Shown: piece after piece, positions 6,244 through 9,014 of the stretch
Layout: every line of letters starts with the position of its first letter
Numbering within the stretch: the first letter of the stretch is position 1
From: Alphaproteobacteria bacterium
GTDB taxonomy: Bacteria; Pseudomonadota; Alphaproteobacteria; DAOWDM01
Assembly: GCA_030639035.1 (NCBI GenBank)
Contig: DAOWDM010000116.1
Location: 1-9,014 of the forward strand
DNA: 9,014 bases
Direction: 5' to 3'
Program-made: the position numbers and the translations under genes
Notes under the pieces: generated by a model
Databases searched by the model: none
Seen by the model: only the letters and a program-made list of their open reading frames with translations
Told to the model about the DNA's origin: nothing

Positions 6244-6666
6244 TTATTTTGAAAACAACCGCTCGCCTTCTTCATGCCATTCAAGCCCTCTTAAAACCCA
6301 AGAGCTTATTTTCTCGACTTTATCCAATGAAATTCCAAGCTTTGAAGCAATGCTTCCAATAGCTAAAATCTCGTTGTCGGACAAGTCTCCGTCGGCATGA
6401 GCAACTGTAAACATTTCTCTTATAAGAGTGAGATGTATGTCTGGATTAGTTATTTTCTTTACCATAGAAATTATTTCTTCACGAGATTTTGGGGTCATAA
6501 TTTCGTTGATTCGTTCTTTTGGTATATCATAAACGGTTGCTGTAACCGCAAGATAATTCTCTTCAGCTTCGTGTAGCTCTTCATCGTCATCGGCATGAGC
6601 TACATGTGATACTGCAGAAAGAAAAGCTATTCTTTGTTCTATACTAAGTTCTTCGATATAATGCAT
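6244..6666 (-). CDS. TerB-like domain protein 2
   Basis: The product is 140 residues, all within one TerB/DjlA-N type helical domain. The two half-repeats typical of that fold carry H-A-D-D-D (residues 24-28, then A-E at 34-35) and H-A-D-G-D (90-94, followed by E99). These acidic residues are the ones thought to bind metal in the family. The rest is predicted helical, with K-L-G-I-S near 109-113 and a short C-terminal extension (W-H-E-E-G-E-R-L-F-S-K). It parallels its upstream neighbour throughout (M-x-Y-I, Q-R-x-x-F-L, H-V-x-H-A-D, I-x-x-M, I-S-W), so the two are a tandem duplication. The spacer is 15 nt with AAGGAA before the ATG. TerB domains occur in tellurite-resistance/stress operons and in many unrelated proteins. 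No terC, terD or terZ gene is nearby, so tellurite resistance should not be inferred. Confidence 0.82.
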   Translation of the reverse strand: MHYIEELSIEQRIAFLSAVSHVAHADDDEELHEAEENYLAVTATVYDIPKERINEIMTPKSREEIISMVKKITNPDIHLTLIREMFTVAHADGDLSDNEILAIGSIASKLGISLDKVEKISSWVLRGLEWHEEGERLFSK

Positions 6667-6681
6667 TGTTTTTTTCCTTTT

Positions 6682-7206
6682 TTATTCTTCGTCTTCTAAG
6701 TCTTCATTTTCGATAAAAGCATCTATTTCATCTTCGGTAGCAGTTTCATCAAAATCTTCTTCATCAACAATGACTTCATCATCGTTGTCATCTTCTTCTA
6801 TTAAAGAAATACCGTCTATTTGCAACTCAAAACTATCGATAGCCCATGAAATCATTTCATTCATACGCAAATCTGATATTTCGAGTTCGTTTCCTATATG
6901 GAAAATTACATCTTTTTCTTTTTCATCAAGAACGCCATCAGCATAAGCAAGGGCTATCATTTCTCGCATCATGTACCTTCTGGAAGTTTTAGGCTCAATC
7001 GTAAGGGCAAGCTGAACCGTTTCTTCATCAGTCGCAGGAGACATTACTTCATCAAGATGACTGCTTGAAATGTTGTATGCTTTGGCCGCAACTCTTATAT
7101 AACCTGCTTCAGCTTCTTCAATTATTCCGTCAGCATGCATTACATGAGCAAGTACATGTAGAAAATTAACTCTTTGTTGTTCTGGAAGATTATCAATATA
7201 TGGCAT
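6682..7206 (-). CDS. TerB-like domain protein 1 with acidic tail
   Basis: The product is 174 residues from the ATG at 7206, the start that matches the sister protein (M-P-Y-I against M-H-Y-I). The ATG at 7209, one codon earlier, is the alternative. Residues 1-130 are a TerB-like helical domain with half-repeat motifs H-A-D-G (24-27) and Y-A-D-G (88-91, followed by acidic D-E-K-E). Residues 137-174 are an acidic tail in which 24 of 38 residues are D or E. The sister gene has no such tail. There is no signal peptide or membrane segment, so the protein is probably cytosolic. It is the first gene of a two-gene operon and is divergent from ileS. A weak purine-rich stretch (AGAGAAAG) serves as the ribosome binding site. 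The acidic tail suggests cation binding or interaction with a basic partner, which is inference. Confidence 0.82.
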   Translation of the reverse strand: MPYIDNLPEQQRVNFLHVLAHVMHADGIIEEAEAGYIRVAAKAYNISSSHLDEVMSPATDEETVQLALTIEPKTSRRYMMREMIALAYADGVLDEKEKDVIFHIGNELEISDLRMNEMISWAIDSFELQIDGISLIEEDDNDDEVIVDEEDFDETATEDEIDAFIENEDLEDEE

Positions 7207-7245
7207 CATTAGTTCTTTCTCTTATTTTAATATGATTTAAAATGT

Positions 7246-7274
7246 ATTATACATAAATACACTTTAGTTTTAAA
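7246..7274 (-). promoter_or_regulatory. Likely promoter of the TerB operon
   Basis: On the minus strand a perfect TATAAT (7251-7246) is preceded by TTTAAA (7274-7269, four of six) with a 17-bp spacer. It predicts a leader of about 30 nt before the start at 7206. The -10 sits in a 13-bp palindrome (ATGTAT-T-ATACAT, 7242-7254). The same bases read TATTAT on the plus strand and might be a -10 for ileS, but I find no -35 to support it. Confidence 0.5.
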
Positions 7275-7303
7275 AATAAAAATGGACTTTATAGAGAATA
7301 ACT

Positions 7304-9014
7304 ATGAAAACAAAACATTATCCAGAAATAAATGCAAAAACTGATTTCCCAAAAATTGAAGAAGATGTTCTTGAATATTGGAAAGATAACAAAACTTTTG
7401 AAAAGTCAGTAGAAAACCGTCCTTCAGGTGAAAAAGGCGACAACGAGTACGTCTTTTATGATGGTCCTCCTTTTGCTAATGGTATGCCTCACTATGGTCA
7501 TCTTGTTACTGGATATGTAAAAGACATCGTTCCACGTTATCAAACTATGCGAGGTCGCAAAGTTGACAGGCGTTTCGGTTGGGATTGCCACGGGCTTCCT
7601 GCTGAATTGAGTTCAGAAAAAGAGCTTGGAATTTCTGGTCGTGATAAAATCATGGAATACGGCGTTGAAAAGTTTAATGCTTATTGCAAAAAGTCAGTTC
7701 TTAAATATTCCAAAGAATGGGAAGACGTTGTTACACGTCAGGCTCGCTGGGTTGCTTTTGAAAATGATTACAAGACTATGGACTTGCCTTACATGGAAAG
7801 CGTTATCTGGGCTTTCAAAGAACTTTATAATAAAGGCTTGATGTATGAAGGCGTTAGAGTTCTCCCTTATTCATGGGCTGCTGAAACTACCGTGTCAAAC
7901 TTTGAGACTCGTATGGATAATTCATACCGTGAGCGTGTAGACCCTGCGGTTACAGTGATGTTTTCACTTAAACAGCTTCCATTAGATGAAATGCCGTGCA
8001 GGATTCTTGTCTGGACAACGACTCCTTGGACTCTGCCTTCAAACCTTGCTTTGGCTGTTGGTGAAGACATCGACTATTCAATTTATGAAGAAAGCGGAAC
8101 TCGTTATATTGTCGGTAAAGACTTGGCTGCAAAATACGAAAAACAGCTTCAAGATGCAGTTTTTGTTAAAACAATAAAAGGTAGCGAGCTTGTAGGACGC
8201 ACTTATGAGCCTCTGTTTCCGTTCTTTAAAGATACTCCAAACTCTTTCCGCATAATCAGTGCTGATTTTGTTACAACCGAAGACGGTACTGGTGTGGTTC
8301 ACTGTGCCCCAGGGTTTGGTGAAGACGACCTTATTGTCTGTCAAAAAGAAGGAATTCCAGTTGTTTGCCCTGTAGACAGCAAGGGCTGCTTTACGCAAGA
8401 AGTTGCACCTTATGAAGGTATGCTTGTTTTTGATGCTAACAAGCCAATTATTAAAGACCTTAAAAGCAAGGGAATGATAATCAAACATGAGCAATACGCA
8501 CATAGTTATCCGCATTGCTGGCGTACTGATGAGCCTTTGATTTACAAAGCCGTAAACAGCTGGTTTGTAAATGTTGTCAAAGTTCGTGATAGAATGGTTG
8601 AGCATAATCAATCAATCCAATGGATTCCTGAACACATCAAAGACGGTGCTTTTGGAAAATGGCTTGAAGGTGCAAGAGACTGGTCAATCAGCCGAAACCG
8701 TTTCTGGGGAACTCCAATTCCTGTGTGGAAAAGCGATGATTCTCGCTATCCAAGAATGGACGTGTACGGTTCTTTGGACGATATAGAACGAGATTTCGGA
8801 GTCCGTCCTGACGACCTCCACAAACCGTTTATTGATAATTTAGTTCGCCCAAATCCTGATGATCCTACAGGCAAAAGCACAATGCGTAGAGTTGATGATG
8901 TTTTTGAATGTTAGTTTGAATCTGGATCTATGCCTTTTGCTCAAGTTCACTATCCTTTTCAAAACAGAGAAGGGTTTGATAATCATTGTCCTGCTGACTT
9001 AATTGTTGAGTATA
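7304..9014 (+). CDS. ileS: Isoleucyl-tRNA synthetase, 3' end missing, in-frame TAG
   Basis: IleS charges tRNA-Ile with isoleucine and edits misactivated valine. The visible part shows the catalytic HIGH-type motif H-Y-G-H (residues 63-66, after D-G-P-P-F-A-N-G), G-W-D-C-H-G-L-P, and the CP1 editing domain with W-T-T-T-P-W-T-L-P-S-N (237-247) and G-T-G-V-V-H-C-A-P-G-F-G-E-D-D (328-342). After these comes D-W-S-I-S-R-N-R-F-W-G-T-P-I-P-V-W (from about 459). At codon 537 the frame has TAG where relatives have tryptophan. It then continues as F-E-S-G-S-M-P-F-A-Q-V-H-Y to the window edge, so the frame is intact apart from that base. The KMSKS loop, anticodon-binding and C-terminal regions lie outside; family members of this type are around 1000 residues. 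A protein ending at 536 would lack KMSKS and be inactive. The start has a weak AGAGAA ribosome binding site. The gene is divergent from the TerB pair with a 97-nt gap. Confidence 0.95.
8912..8914 (+). other. In-frame TAG replacing a conserved Trp codon in ileS
   Basis: The codons before are V-F-E-C and after are F-E-S-G-S-M-P. The family has C-W-F-E-S-G-S-M-P here, so TAG stands for TGG by one G-to-A change at 8913. There is no shift of frame on either side. Confidence 0.9.

Noticed and set aside
6244..7206. Tellurite-resistance operon
   Set aside because: Only TerB-type domains are present; TerC, TerD or TerZ sequence is absent from the window, and TerB domains occur widely without tellurite resistance.
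8078..8611. Long antisense reading frame inside ileS
   Set aside because: It lies fully opposite conserved IleS codons, has no family resemblance, and is explained by codon bias of the real gene.
8912..8914. Genome-wide reassignment of TAG to tryptophan
   Set aside because: Only one internal TAG is seen in all the coding sequence here, ordinary TGG is used many times, and the gene at 2575-3150 ends naturally on TAG. One case cannot support a new code.

Overview
The window comes from an AT-rich bacterial chromosome. The reading of the two flanking housekeeping genes points to an alphaproteobacterium. SecA carries the alphaproteobacterial style of motor and the C-terminal zinc-binding tail, and IleS is of the long type with the 'CxFESGSMP' signature shared with eukaryotic cytosolic enzymes. 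A low-GC, host- or gut-associated lineage would fit, but that is inference. Shine-Dalgarno-like AGGAG, AAGG or GGAG sites precede most of the minus-strand genes.

Layout. (1) Positions 1-3150, plus strand: the 3' part of secA (start lost off the left edge), followed after 11 nt by an unrecognised protein with two membrane segments. (2) 3151-3422: a convergent gap holding only palindromic sequence. (3) 3423-5372, minus strand: three tandem paralogous pentapeptide-repeat genes, separated by 15-nt spacers that are almost the same and each carry AGGAG. The trio has a plausible promoter and a 10-bp dyad that covers the first gene's ribosome binding site. (4) 5462-6112, minus: an acidic, probably disordered protein of unknown function with a His-x-x-His run, under its own likely promoter. 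(5) 6244-7206, minus: two adjacent TerB-like paralogues in one operon, with a recognisable promoter and a good intrinsic terminator. (6) 7304-9014, plus: ileS, divergent from the TerB pair and running off the right edge.

The six minus-strand genes form a small accessory block between secA and ileS. Nothing in it is an enzyme that I can recognise: it consists of repeat scaffolds, TerB-type helical domains and acidic or low-complexity tails. A joint role in stress or envelope biology is possible but not demonstrated.

The most striking single observation is in ileS. The otherwise intact reading frame has a TAG at 8912-8914, exactly where the family has the tryptophan of the C-W-F-E-S-G-S-M-P motif, and the frame then continues as good IleS sequence to the window edge. 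This is a one-base change (TGG to TAG) in an essential gene. It is either a sequence error or strain variant, or a codon that has to be read through.
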